A DNA stretch of 64,000 bases, taken from NCBI GenBank assembly GCA_963921345.3, contig CAWUFE020000002.1, positions 310,001 through 374,000 on the forward strand. Reading direction: 5' to 3'. Below the pieces are notes generated by a model, which did not search any database, had not been told where the DNA came from, and saw only the letters and a program-made list of their open reading frames with translations. Below are positions 43,048 to 52,048 of the stretch, one piece after another (position 1 is the stretch's first letter; each line of letters starts with the position of its first letter). Made by a program: the position numbers and the translations under genes. Source of the stretch: Hoeflea_A sp963921345. Its GTDB lineage: Bacteria; Pseudomonadota; Alphaproteobacteria; Rhizobiales; Rhizobiaceae.

Positions 43048-45662
43048 GCGGCCGTTCCCCTGCCATGTCCGTGGCGGGCGCCGCCATGCAGCGGCGCATT
43101 GACGATCTCGGCGCTGCGGGCGCGGCGGTGCAGCCGGTTTTCGATCGCCAGCTCCGTGGCGATGCGCACGATGCCGAGAATTCCGAGCCAGACGAGAAGG
43201 TAGACCCAGACCCAGGCGATGGCCGTCCACGAAATCTTCGGCACCAGCCAGCCAAAGCCGCACATGAGCACCGCCAGCGCCTGGGTGGCCACCATGGCCA
43301 GCAACAGCGGAGCCGCCGGAAAGGGCGGCTTGAAGAACCAGTCCTGGGTGCGGGTGACCAGAAGCAGAAGATGACCGCCGGCCACAAGCTGTAGGAACAT
43401 GACCGTCTGCAGATGCGACCGGTCATGCAGTTCGAAGAAACCCTTCGCCACCTCGTTTTCCATCACGGCCATGCCGAACAGCAGCAGGCCGAAGGACTGG
43501 ACGATCGAGGCGAGACCCAGCACGGCCGAAACGGCAAGCAGCCGCGGCATGCGCCAGCGGATCGGACGAGGCGAGACCGCTGTGTTGTCGTAGGCAATCG
43601 TCATGATCGGCAAATCGTCGAGCAGCGACATGATGACGATCATGATCGCCGTCAGCGGCTGGAACTTCAGAAAGATCGTCGACAGCACCACCAGGAACAT
43701 GATGTCCATGGTCAGCGCCACGCGATAGATCGTGTAACTGGTGATGCGGCCGAAAATCCGCCGTGCCTCGTCGATCGCGTTGTCGATGACCGAAAGGCCG
43801 GGCGCCGTCAGGATCAGCGCCGCCGCGCCCCGGGCTGCATCGGTGGCGCCGGAGACCGCCGTGCCGCAGTCGGCCTGTTTCAGCGCAGGCGCGTCGTTGA
43901 CGCCATCGCCGGTCATCGCCACCAGGTGCCCACGCTGCTGCAGGGCCTTGACGATCGCGTATTTGTGCTCGGGAAAGACCCGGGCGAACCCGTCCGCCTT
44001 GACGATCGAGTCGACGATCGATTCGGGAACGTGGTCTGGATCCATGTCCTTGGGAAAAGCTTCGGCCGCCGGAATGATCTGCGTGCCCAGGCCCAATTGT
44101 CGCGCCGTTTCGCGGGCAATGGCGGTATCGTCACCGGTGACCATCTTGACGGCGACGCCCTTGGCTCGCACCCGCTCGATGGTCTCCTTCGAATCGTCGC
44201 GCGGCGGGTCGAACATCGGCAGCAGGCCGAGCAGCGTCCAGCTCTTGCCGGAATCCTCCGATCGCGCCACGCCGAGCGCCCGGTATCCCCTCGATCCGAG
44301 ATCGGCGACGGCGTCATTCACCTTGTCGGCGACCTCCTTCTTCGCCTTGGCCAGATCAACGATCGCGTGCGGCGCACCCTTGGCAACCGTGACCGTCTTT
44401 CCGGCGCTGTCCGTTGCCGTCGCCCGGGTTCGTTTGGAGACCGGATCGAACGGGACGAAATCGGTGACGGAATAGGAATTGAGCGCGGCCGGCTGCTTCA
44501 GCGCAGCCAGAACCGCGGTGTCGATGACATCGCTGTTTTCGGCCTCGGAAGCCAGCGCCGCGGCGAGAACCACGTCCTGGGCATCGCCTGAGCCGAAGAG
44601 GATCGGGTCGCCGAGCGTCAGCTCGTTCTTGGTCAATGTGCCGGTCTTGTCGGAGCACAATATGTCGACGCCGGCCATCTCCTCGATCGATGCCAGGCGC
44701 GACACGATGGCCTTTTCCTTGGACAGCGCCAGAGCCCCGAGCGCCATGGTGATCGAAAACACGGCCGGCATCGCCACCGGAATCGAAGCGACCAGGAGGA
44801 TCAGCACGAATTGCAGGATGTCCAGCGCGTCGTCCAGGCCCCAATTGTCGGTAATCACGATGTCCCGATAAACCTGCACGGCGACCATGATCGCCGCCAG
44901 CACCACGGCCACGGCGATCAGAAAATTGCCGATCTGAAACATCGCCTGCTGGGCATGGCTGACCGCACCGGCGCCGGCAACCAGCTTGGCCGTGCGACCG
45001 AAAAACGTGTCCGCGCCGGTGGCAATCACCACGCCGTCCATTTCGCCCTGTTTGACGACGCTGCCCGAATAGGCCTCGTCGCCGACCTTCTTGGTGACCG
45101 GCAGGGATTCGCCCGTCAGCGCCGCCTGGTCGATCGAGGCGTATTCGCCCGCCACCAGGCGCATGTCGGCCGGCACGATACCGCCGAGGCGAATCTTGAC
45201 GATGTCGCCGGGCACCAGTTCCGCGGCATCGACCGATTGAAAGGCGCCATCGCGCAGGACGGTCGCCTGCGAGGCCAGGCTTTTCTTCAGCGCCGCGAGC
45301 GCATTCGATGCCTTCATGTCCTGCCAAAGCTCGAGGCCGGCATTGAAAACAAGAAGGCCGAAGATGATGACGAAATCGTCCCAGCGACCGAGAAAGGCCG
45401 AGACCAGCGCGGCGGCCTCGATCATGAAGGCGATCGGGCCGATGAAATATTTGAGGATCTTCTCGGCCATCCCGACATGTTTTTCCGGCAATGCATTCGG
45501 GCCGTATTGTGCACGCCGGCGAGCCACTTCGGCGCTGTCGAGGCCTTTTTTGGAATCGGCGCCCAGAGTGTCGAGCACGCTACCGACCGCCATTTTCTCC
45601 AGATCGCCCTGCTCAGCGCCTGCTTTGTTCTCTTTGGAACCGGGATGTTTGCCGCTCGTCAT
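43044..45662 (-). CDS. P3A-type plasma-membrane proton-pumping ATPase
   Basis: An 872-residue P-type ATPase with the N-terminal cation-ATPase domain, actuator motif LTGESLPVTK, phosphorylation site CSDKTGTLTKNEL (Asp338), hinge MTGDGVNDAPALK and about ten membrane helices. VASIPVAMPAVFSITMALGA (about 291-310) is the P3A-type M4 segment, close to fungal, plant and archaeal proton pumps rather than to metal pumps. It would export protons using ATP. First gene of a compact operon with PPK2, GST and a creatininase-like gene. The ATG at 45662 gives MTSGKHPGSKENK. Confidence 0.93.
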   Translation of the reverse strand: MTSGKHPGSKENKAGAEQGDLEKMAVGSVLDTLGADSKKGLDSAEVARRRAQYGPNALPEKHVGMAEKILKYFIGPIAFMIEAAALVSAFLGRWDDFVIIFGLLVFNAGLELWQDMKASNALAALKKSLASQATVLRDGAFQSVDAAELVPGDIVKIRLGGIVPADMRLVAGEYASIDQAALTGESLPVTKKVGDEAYSGSVVKQGEMDGVVIATGADTFFGRTAKLVAGAGAVSHAQQAMFQIGNFLIAVAVVLAAIMVAVQVYRDIVITDNWGLDDALDILQFVLILLVASIPVAMPAVFSITMALGALALSKEKAIVSRLASIEEMAGVDILCSDKTGTLTKNELTLGDPILFGSGDAQDVVLAAALASEAENSDVIDTAVLAALKQPAALNSYSVTDFVPFDPVSKRTRATATDSAGKTVTVAKGAPHAIVDLAKAKKEVADKVNDAVADLGSRGYRALGVARSEDSGKSWTLLGLLPMFDPPRDDSKETIERVRAKGVAVKMVTGDDTAIARETARQLGLGTQIIPAAEAFPKDMDPDHVPESIVDSIVKADGFARVFPEHKYAIVKALQQRGHLVAMTGDGVNDAPALKQADCGTAVSGATDAARGAAALILTAPGLSVIDNAIDEARRIFGRITSYTIYRVALTMDIMFLVVLSTIFLKFQPLTAIMIVIMSLLDDLPIMTIAYDNTAVSPRPIRWRMPRLLAVSAVLGLASIVQSFGLLLFGMAVMENEVAKGFFELHDRSHLQTVMFLQLVAGGHLLLLVTRTQDWFFKPPFPAAPLLLAMVATQALAVLMCGFGWLVPKISWTAIAWVWVYLLVWLGILGIVRIATELAIENRLHRRARSAEIVNAPLHGGARHGHGRGTAA

Positions 45663-45815
45663 GCTCTGTCCAGTCCGCCTTCGTTGCACGCGGCGCGCGA
45701 ATGGATCGACGGCCGATCAGCGTTACACTCTTCGAAATAGCTGGCAGTGACAAGCCGATCCGAGCGGCTTCGTGCCGCAGCGCTCAGCTTGGTTGGGCCG
45801 AGGCAAACCGACCCT

Positions 45816-46163
45816 TCAATGCGTACGCCGCTGTCCGAACGCCGATCGCCCGCGCCGGCGGTAGTCGTAGGCGTCGGGGCCCGCCTCGGGCGCTTCCGAC
45901 GATTGCCGCGCCCGGGCGTTCGACCTCGAGCGCTCACGGGCCTTGCGCATCTGCTGGAGGTTTCGATCGCTGGAGTGGCGAAGCAGCGCGCCGATGCAAG
46001 CCAGGACGATGCCGAACAGGATCATGCCGAGGCCAGCAGTCGTCGGTCCGCCCTCCGGCACGGCGGCGAAGATGGACCGGACGCCCGCAAGAACGCACAG
46101 CCCGCCGACAAGCATGACCGCGAAGCTGCCATAGAGGACATACCTGAAAAAGCGTTCGGTTAT
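45816..46163 (-). CDS. Small membrane protein of unknown function, possible ATA start
   Basis: The frame encodes two hydrophobic helices followed by a basic, arginine-rich tail (RKARERSRSNARARQSS). From the first ATG (46115) the product has 99 residues and the first helix is cut short. Upstream in frame, an ATA codon at 46163 is preceded by GGGAGG at a 5-nt spacing and would add ITERFFRYVLYGSFAV, completing the first helix (115 residues). No ATG, GTG or TTG lies in frame between. The boundary is given for the ATA start; the ATG start is the conservative choice. Confidence 0.5.
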   Translation of the reverse strand: MTERFFRYVLYGSFAVMLVGGLCVLAGVRSIFAAVPEGGPTTAGLGMILFGIVLACIGALLRHSSDRNLQQMRKARERSRSNARARQSSEAPEAGPDAYDYRRRGRSAFGQRRTH

Positions 46164-46294
46164 CGTCGCCTCCCATCCGCTTTCGGATGAAAGATTTACA
46201 ACGGCTCAACCGCCGTGAAAATCGGTTATCGGACTTTGTTGGATTCACCATTAACGGGCGCTTAGCCGCTTGCCGGCCGGCCGGCGTCAGCCGC

Positions 46295-47761
46295 CTATTG
46301 CAGCAGGGTCCGTGGCAACCAAAGCGCGATTTCCGGAAAGGCCATGACAAGAGCGAGGCCGATCAGCTGCAGAATCACGAAGGGGATAATGCCGCGATAG
46401 ATCTGCTGGATCTTGACGTTCTTGGGCGCCACCGCCTTGAGGTAAAACAGCGCAAACCCGAATGGCGGGGTCAGGAAGGAAGTCTGCAGATTGACCGCCA
46501 GCAGGATGGCGAACCAATAGGTGATCTCGAACTTGTCGACGTGATCGCCGAAATCCAGAAGGCCGATGATGGGCGCAAACACCGGCAGGATGATCAGCGT
46601 GATCTCGATCCAGTCGAAGAAGAAGCCGAGAATGAACACGATACCCATGATCAGGAGCAGAAGCCCCCAGGAGCCGAGGCCCATTGCCTCAACCAGTTCG
46701 ATGACGACGTCGTCGCCGCCCAGCGACCTGAACACGAAGGAAAACAGCGTGGCGCCGACGAAAATGCCGAAGATCATCGCATTGGTCAAAGCCGTGCGTT
46801 CCACCACCTCGACCAGCACATTCCGGAAACGGCCGGTGTGCTCGGAAACCGTTCCCGAGCCGGCATGAACCAGACGGTCGGAGTCTGCCTCACCCTCGAA
46901 ATGCAGTTCCTCGACCCCGAACGCCGGCAGGATCACAAGATTGATCAGACCGAGCAGGACGGCGCCCAGGGCGCCGACGCCGGCGGCTTCCGTGGGGGTC
47001 GCGAAACCGCCGAGAATTGAACCCAGCACCAACGCGATCAGCACCACCGGCGGCACGAAACTGCGCACCACCATGCCGAGAACGCCGGCCCGCGTCGACG
47101 GTCCGATTCCGTGTGGCAGCGCCGGCGCCAGACCCGGGTTGAAGCCGCAGCGGATGACGATATAGGCGACATAGAGGCCGGACAGAATGAGGCCCGGGAA
47201 AATGGCCGCCACGAACAGGTTACCGACCGATCGGCTCAGCAAATCGGCCATGATCACCAGCATGATCGACGGCGGAATGAGGATGCCCAGAGTGCCCGAC
47301 GCGGCGATCGTGCCGGTCGCCAGCTCCGGATCGTAGTTGCGCTTGATCATCACCGGCAGCGCCAGCAGCGACATCATGATGACCGAGGCCCCGATAATGC
47401 CGGTGGTCGCCGCCAGGATGGTTCCCATCAGCGTGACGGCCAGCGCCAGGCCACCCGGCACGCGCCGCAGCAACACCTGCAGGCAGTTCAGCAGGTCGCG
47501 TGCGATGCCCGATTTCTCCAGCATTGTTCCCATGAAGATGAACATCGGAATGGCAGTCAGGATGAGGCTTTCCATGATACCGCCGAAAATACGCGACGGC
47601 AGCGACCGGAACTGAACGAACAGGAATTCGTCCATGGCGATGCCGATGAAGCCGAAGGCCAGCCCCACCCCACCGAGGACGAAAGCCACCGGGAATCCTG
47701 AAAACAGCAGGACAGCGAGCGCCAGGAACATCAGAATGGGGAGGAATTCGACGAGTTCCAT
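46295..47761 (-). CDS. TRAP transporter large permease (DctM type)
   Basis: A 488-residue protein with about 12-13 hydrophobic segments and DctM marks: LTAIPMFIFMGTMLEKSGIARDLL, TGIIGASVIMMSLLALPVMIK, GTLGILIPPSIMLVIMADLL and NLQTSFLTPPFGFALFYLKA. It is the ion-coupled channel of the TRAP system. Its ATG shares one base with the stop of the small permease (TGATG). The insertion around 285-320 (EELHFEGEADSDRLVHAGSG) is soluble and marks the larger, mannitol/chloroaromatic-type DctM branch. Confidence 0.93.
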   Translation of the reverse strand: MELVEFLPILMFLALAVLLFSGFPVAFVLGGVGLAFGFIGIAMDEFLFVQFRSLPSRIFGGIMESLILTAIPMFIFMGTMLEKSGIARDLLNCLQVLLRRVPGGLALAVTLMGTILAATTGIIGASVIMMSLLALPVMIKRNYDPELATGTIAASGTLGILIPPSIMLVIMADLLSRSVGNLFVAAIFPGLILSGLYVAYIVIRCGFNPGLAPALPHGIGPSTRAGVLGMVVRSFVPPVVLIALVLGSILGGFATPTEAAGVGALGAVLLGLINLVILPAFGVEELHFEGEADSDRLVHAGSGTVSEHTGRFRNVLVEVVERTALTNAMIFGIFVGATLFSFVFRSLGGDDVVIELVEAMGLGSWGLLLLIMGIVFILGFFFDWIEITLIILPVFAPIIGLLDFGDHVDKFEITYWFAILLAVNLQTSFLTPPFGFALFYLKAVAPKNVKIQQIYRGIIPFVILQLIGLALVMAFPEIALWLPRTLLQ

Positions 47762-48324
47762 CAGCTGTCCTCGCCGCCCGCCGTTCCGGCAACTCCGCCA
47801 ACCGGGTTGCCGAGAATGCCGGAGACCGCCTTGATCAGCTGCGAAACTGCCGCCAGGAACAGCAGCACGAACAGCACGATCAGACCGCCCTTCAGCAGCC
47901 AGATGTTGCTCAGCCCGATCTGCGACTTGGAAATCTCGCCCTGATGGAAGGAATTGACCGCATAGGGCCAGGCCAGCCACACGCCGAGGATCGAATAGGG
48001 AACCAGGAACAGCACGATGCCGATCGCTTCGATCCAGCATTTGACGCCGATCGACAGCATGTCGCGCACCAGGTCGATCCGCACATGGGCGTTGCGGACA
48101 TAGGCATATCCGACGACCAGCACGATCAGATAGGAATGCAGCCAGTATTCCGATTCCTGGATCATCGTGGAATTCAGGCCGAACGGCTTGGGCACTCCGA
48201 AATAACGGGTAACGACGTCATAGCAGACGACCACCACCAGAATGGCTCCGAACCATCCACCGATGGTCGCGACAAAACCGAGCACACGGTCGATGCCGGC
48301 GCTGACTCCAAGAAGACGGTTCAT
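47761..48324 (-). CDS. TRAP transporter small permease (DctQ type)
   Basis: A 187-residue protein with four predicted helices and the DctQ pattern VVCYDVVTRYFGVP and NAHVRIDLVRDMLS. It pairs with the large permease encoded directly downstream. The 88-bp space to the binding-protein gene holds a stem-loop. Confidence 0.92.
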   Translation of the reverse strand: MNRLLGVSAGIDRVLGFVATIGGWFGAILVVVVCYDVVTRYFGVPKPFGLNSTMIQESEYWLHSYLIVLVVGYAYVRNAHVRIDLVRDMLSIGVKCWIEAIGIVLFLVPYSILGVWLAWPYAVNSFHQGEISKSQIGLSNIWLLKGGLIVLFVLLFLAAVSQLIKAVSGILGNPVGGVAGTAGGEDS

Positions 48325-48356
48325 CGGCCTATGTTCTGCGCTGTGTGACTTTGCTT

Positions 48357-48390
48357 CGAAAATGCCCGCCGCAACGGACGGGCTTTTTCG
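48357..48390. terminator. Stem-loop between the TRAP binding-protein and permease genes
   Basis: CGAAAA plus GCCCG pairs with CGGGC plus TTTTCG around one A-A mismatch, closing an 11-bp stem over a 10-nt loop, with T runs on both strands. It lies 22 bp after the binding-protein stop. It probably acts as a partial terminator that sets binding protein above permease. Confidence 0.7.
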
Positions 48391-48412
48391 AGTTCAACGG
48401 TCGGCAATCGGC

Positions 48413-49447
48413 CTAGAGATATCCAAGCGCCTTCCACTTGGCGTATTGGTCGCGGAAACTGGATAGGCTCTCCCAGGCGTTCTTGAAGTCCGGATTGGCC
48501 GCAACTTCCTCTTCAACCACTTCGGCCCAGGCCGTGCGGAACGTGTCCAGCATTTCCGGCGGCCACTTGTGAATGGTGACACCGGCGGCCTCCATTTCGG
48601 ACAGGGCCCTGCCCTGGATCGCTTCGCCCTCGGCAAACTGGTTTGCAACATTGGCCTTGCAGGCGGTCTTGATCAGTTCGCGCTGCTGATCGGACATGGA
48701 ATCCCATTTGGCCTTGTTGATCAGCAGTTCCTGGATGGTCGACTGCTGGTGCCATCCTGGGAAATAGTAGTGTTTGGCGATATTGTAGAAGCCGAGATTC
48801 TGGTCGATGGCCGGCATGGAAAACTCGGTGGCGTCGATCGTGCCGCGCTCGAGGGCCGGATAGATGTCGCCGCCGGCCAGAAGTTGCGTATCGACACCGA
48901 GCTTCTGCATGACCTTGGCGCCAAGACCGAAGAACCGCATCTTCAGCCCCTTCAGATCCTCCGGAGAGGTGATCTCAGAACGAAACCAGCCGGAGGCTTC
49001 CGGCGCGATCACGCCGCATGCCAGCGAATGGATGCCGTGCTTGTGATAGATCTCGTTCATCAGATCTTCGCCGCCGCCATACCACATCCAGCCGAGATAC
49101 TCGCCGGCGGCCGGCCCGAAGGGCACCGCCGCAAACAGGTTGAGCGCCGAATTCTTGCTGCCCCAATAGCCGGATACGGACCAGCCTGCGTCGACCGATC
49201 CGTTGGAAACGGCGTCAAAGATTTCGAGCGGCGGCACCAGCGCCTTGGGCTCGAAGAACTTCACTTCGATATCGCCGCCGGAAATGGTGTTGATCGTGTC
49301 CTGCAGCTTCACCCCGGCCTGGCCGAGCTGGATCAGGCTGCCGGGAAAGGTCGACGGCATATTGAGCTTGACCTTCTCGGCCTGCGCCGTGGTCGCCCCG
49401 GCCAAGGCGACGCTTGCGAAAAGAGCCGTAACTACAAGTTTTTTCAT
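48413..49447 (-). CDS. TRAP transporter solute-binding protein (DctP type)
   Basis: A 344-residue periplasmic protein with signal peptide (KKLVVTALFASVALAGATT, AQA; cleavage about residue 23). Its region PEDLKGLKMRFFGLGAKVMQKLGV holds the arginine that binds the solute carboxylate in DctP proteins (Arg in KMRFFG), and GTIDATEFSMPAIDQNLGFY is also typical. The branch resembles 2-oxo-acid or lactate binders such as TakP, but the ligand is not certain. Divergent from a hydroxyacid-dehydrogenase-type gene across a palindrome. Confidence 0.93.
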   Translation of the reverse strand: MKKLVVTALFASVALAGATTAQAEKVKLNMPSTFPGSLIQLGQAGVKLQDTINTISGGDIEVKFFEPKALVPPLEIFDAVSNGSVDAGWSVSGYWGSKNSALNLFAAVPFGPAAGEYLGWMWYGGGEDLMNEIYHKHGIHSLACGVIAPEASGWFRSEITSPEDLKGLKMRFFGLGAKVMQKLGVDTQLLAGGDIYPALERGTIDATEFSMPAIDQNLGFYNIAKHYYFPGWHQQSTIQELLINKAKWDSMSDQQRELIKTACKANVANQFAEGEAIQGRALSEMEAAGVTIHKWPPEMLDTFRTAWAEVVEEEVAANPDFKNAWESLSSFRDQYAKWKALGYL

Positions 49448-49504
49448 GCTTTCCTCCCTGTCAGAAATGAAAATTCCAGTGGTCGCTTGAATTTTCGATT
49501 TGAT

Positions 49505-49528
49505 TTAACGTATACATTAACGTATGCG
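49505..49528. promoter_or_regulatory. Palindromic operator with direct repeats between the TRAP and dehydrogenase genes
   Basis: CGTATACATT-AACGTATGCG (49509-49528) is an imperfect palindrome with 8 of 10 paired positions. It also contains the direct repeats TTAACGTATAC (49505-49515) and TTAACGTATGC (49517-49527). The AT-rich GTATAC core resembles GntR-family operators. The site is 58-80 bp from the binding-protein start and 42-65 bp from the dehydrogenase start. The regulator gene is not next to it. Confidence 0.7.
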
Positions 49529-49569
49529 CTGTCAACGACATTAACACCAGCACAAAATGAGGCCTTTCC

Positions 49570-50664
49570 ATGAGCAGCCGCAGCAACAGTTTCACCATCG
49601 CGGTGTTCGAGGGTGACGGGATCGGGCCGGAAATCACCCGGCCAACGCTCGAACTGCTGGAGACCGTTGCAAGGCGTTCCGGCGCTTTCGACCTGACGTT
49701 CGACATGCTGCCGGCCGGCGCCGGACATTTTCGCGACACTGGAGCGGCCCTGCCAGCGGAATCGCTCGACCGGGCGCGTGCCGCCGACGCAATCCTGCTG
49801 TCGGCCATCGGTCTGCACGACGTGCGCTATGACGACGGTACGGAGATCCGGCCGCAGGTCGATCTGCGCATCGAGCTCGGTCTCTACGCCGGCGTGCGGC
49901 CGGTACGGTTCTTTCCGGGTGGAGGTTGCCCGTTGGCTGACCCGCGGGCGAAGGACATCGATTTCGTGCTGGTGCGCGAATCGACCGAGGGACTGTTCGC
50001 CCACATGCATGACGGCCAGGTGATCGACGATCGCACGGCGATCGAGACCTTCCGCATCACCCGCGAGACCAGTGAAAAACTATTCGACTTCGCCTTCGGC
50101 CTTGCCCGACGGCGCGGAGCCAACGGTCGCCGCGCCCGGGTGACCTGCGTCGACAAGGCCAACATTTTTCGTTCATTCTGGTTCTTCCGCTCGATCTTCC
50201 GCGAACGCGCGGCCGCCTTCCCCGACATCGAGGCAGACGCGGCCTATGTCGACGCCATGGCCATGTGGATGGTGCAGAGACCCTGGGACCTCGACGTGCT
50301 GGTGACGGAAAACATGTTTGGCGACATTCTGTCGGACCTTGGAGCGGGCATCATGGGATCGCTGGGTCTGGCGCCATCCGCCGATATCGGCGACGAGCAC
50401 GCGGTCTTTCAGCCATGCCACGGCAGCGCCCCGGATATCGCAGGCGAAAATGCCGCCAATCCGATCGCCATGATCCTGTCGGCGGCCATGATGCTCGACT
50501 GGCTCGGCAACAAACACGACTCAGGCGCGATGCGGGAGGCGGCGGCCGGGATCGAGGCGGCCGTCGACGCGACACTTGCCGCGCGTACCGCCGTGACCCG
50601 CGATCTCGGCGGCACGGCGTCGACCGGACAATCCTTTCAAGCGGTGATGGACCGGCTGCGTTGA
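49570..50664 (+). CDS. Isocitrate/isopropylmalate dehydrogenase-family enzyme
   Basis: A 364-residue beta-decarboxylating dehydrogenase. It has FEGDGIGPEITRPTLELL at the N-terminus, ELGLYAGVRPVRFF with the substrate-binding arginines, VLVRESTEGLFAH, CVDKANIFRSFWFF with the catalytic lysine, the catalytic aspartates in VTENMFGDILSDLGAGIMG, and the cofactor segment QPCHGSAPDIAGENAANP. The family oxidises (2R,3S)-hydroxy-diacids such as malate, tartrate, isocitrate and 3-isopropylmalate. It is not in a leucine operon. Divergent pairing with a TRAP importer suggests catabolism of an imported hydroxy-acid. GAGG at 7 nt supports the start. Confidence 0.9.
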   Translation: MSSRSNSFTIAVFEGDGIGPEITRPTLELLETVARRSGAFDLTFDMLPAGAGHFRDTGAALPAESLDRARAADAILLSAIGLHDVRYDDGTEIRPQVDLRIELGLYAGVRPVRFFPGGGCPLADPRAKDIDFVLVRESTEGLFAHMHDGQVIDDRTAIETFRITRETSEKLFDFAFGLARRRGANGRRARVTCVDKANIFRSFWFFRSIFRERAAAFPDIEADAAYVDAMAMWMVQRPWDLDVLVTENMFGDILSDLGAGIMGSLGLAPSADIGDEHAVFQPCHGSAPDIAGENAANPIAMILSAAMMLDWLGNKHDSGAMREAAAGIEAAVDATLAARTAVTRDLGGTASTGQSFQAVMDRLR

Positions 50665-50676
50665 TAGGGCCTGGAT

Positions 50677-51912
50677 CTAGTCGAGCACGAACATCGAGCC
50701 GTCGTCGCACCGCGCTTCATAGACCGCCATGTCGCGCTGCAGGGCCTGTTTGTCTTTGTTCAGCATATAGCAGTATCCGTATCCGGACCCGTCGGTCCTC
50801 GGATGCTCGATCCGATCGCCGACGGCCGGCGGGTCTTCCAGGCGACGAAAGGACGGCAGCGACCGCAGTGTCTCCAGCGCCGTCGACCGGACCGTGCCGC
50901 CTGCTGAAAAATTGAAATGCACGACGCCCATATGGATGGTTCGGTCGTGCCGAACCGGCCGGTCGATCTTGCCGGCGCGAAGGCAGTCGACCCAGTAGCT
51001 CACCTGACTGTGGCCGAAGGCCTCGTGGAACAGATCGCGCGCCATCGTCGCGCCCATGGTGCGAGCGCCGATCTCGACCAGCACCGGGCCGTCCTCCGTG
51101 AGCCGCAGCTCCGCGTGACCGGCTCCGAACCGCAGATCGAGCGCGTCGAGACACCGTCTCGTGTAGTCCGCCAGGGCCTCGAAATTCGCGTCGGACCGGT
51201 CGACCGATAGCTTGTAGTCGGCGATGTTGGCCCCGGCCGCCCTCTCCCGCTGATGGATCCGCCAGACATCCGTGAACGCCGCCTGGCCGTCCATGGATAC
51301 GCTGTTGAGGACATACTGCTGACCGCCGAGATAGCTCTGCACCAGCGCCGCCCGGTTGCGCAGCCCCAGGCGATTGACCTTGCCGACAATGCTTCGGGCG
51401 CTTGCAATTGCCGTCTCCGGGTCGTCGCAGATCGAAACGTCGTCCGATCCAGAGCTGCTTGTCGGCTTGACGACAACCGGCATGTCCGTCGCCGACAGCC
51501 AGGCGCGCAACGCCGATTCGTCTCCGCTGAAGAGATGCTGGTTTGCGGCGGCAAGGCCGCAGCTGCGAATGCGCTCGATCATGGCGAACTTGTCGCGGCG
51601 CAGATGCGAAGTCTGCGGATCGTTGCCGGGCAGATCGAGCGCGCGCGCCAGTCGGTCGGCATAGTCGACCCCGCTTTCGGCCCCGGCAACGACATAGCGC
51701 GGTTTGAAGCCGGCGACCGCCTCAGCCATCCGCCGAACGTCGCTGTCGTGCGGCATGACCTGGGTATAGGATTGCGGAGTAAAACTCCGGCTGAACGGCA
51801 CCGGCGGCGACGGCGAACTCATGACATGCACGCTCTGCCAGCCGTGCCTGTCCAGTTCTTCCGCCAGATGACGTCCGGTGGAGTAACCGTCAACAATCAC
51901 AGCAACCGGCAT
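50677..51912 (-). CDS. ATP-grasp ligase (carboxylate-amine/thiol ligase family)
   Basis: A 411-residue ATP-grasp protein. The N-terminal lobe starts VAVIVDGYSTGRHLAEEL. The ATP-binding part includes DKFAMIERIRSCGLA, VVVKPTSSSGSDDVSIC, and the metal-binding acidic residues in HAELRLTEDGPVLVEIGARTMG. Its order resembles L-amino-acid ligases (BacD, RizA-like) and siderophore or peptide-tailoring ATP-grasp enzymes. It probably forms an amide bond between an acid and an amine; partners unknown. It lies 136 bp downstream of an MBL-fold gene on the same strand, with an EamA-type exporter gene nearby, which fits a small dipeptide-like product. Confidence 0.86.
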   Translation of the reverse strand: MPVAVIVDGYSTGRHLAEELDRHGWQSVHVMSSPSPPVPFSRSFTPQSYTQVMPHDSDVRRMAEAVAGFKPRYVVAGAESGVDYADRLARALDLPGNDPQTSHLRRDKFAMIERIRSCGLAAANQHLFSGDESALRAWLSATDMPVVVKPTSSSGSDDVSICDDPETAIASARSIVGKVNRLGLRNRAALVQSYLGGQQYVLNSVSMDGQAAFTDVWRIHQRERAAGANIADYKLSVDRSDANFEALADYTRRCLDALDLRFGAGHAELRLTEDGPVLVEIGARTMGATMARDLFHEAFGHSQVSYWVDCLRAGKIDRPVRHDRTIHMGVVHFNFSAGGTVRSTALETLRSLPSFRRLEDPPAVGDRIEHPRTDGSGYGYCYMLNKDKQALQRDMAVYEARCDDGSMFVLD

Positions 51913-52048
51913 GACGTTCGCCCGTGGTCAAAAGGGAAACATCAGTATTCCGCGACCGCCGACATGGTCAAGACCGGAAAAAGTCTGCCCTGCGGCAATC
52001 GACCCGCCGCAGACTTTCAGGACAGATACCCCGACGACGGGATTTGCA

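Noticed and set aside
46272..46285. GCCGGCCGGCCGGC palindrome just after the TRAP permease stop
   Set aside because: A simple GGCC repeat in GC-rich DNA with no T run on the downstream side; no evidence that it is a terminator or binding site.
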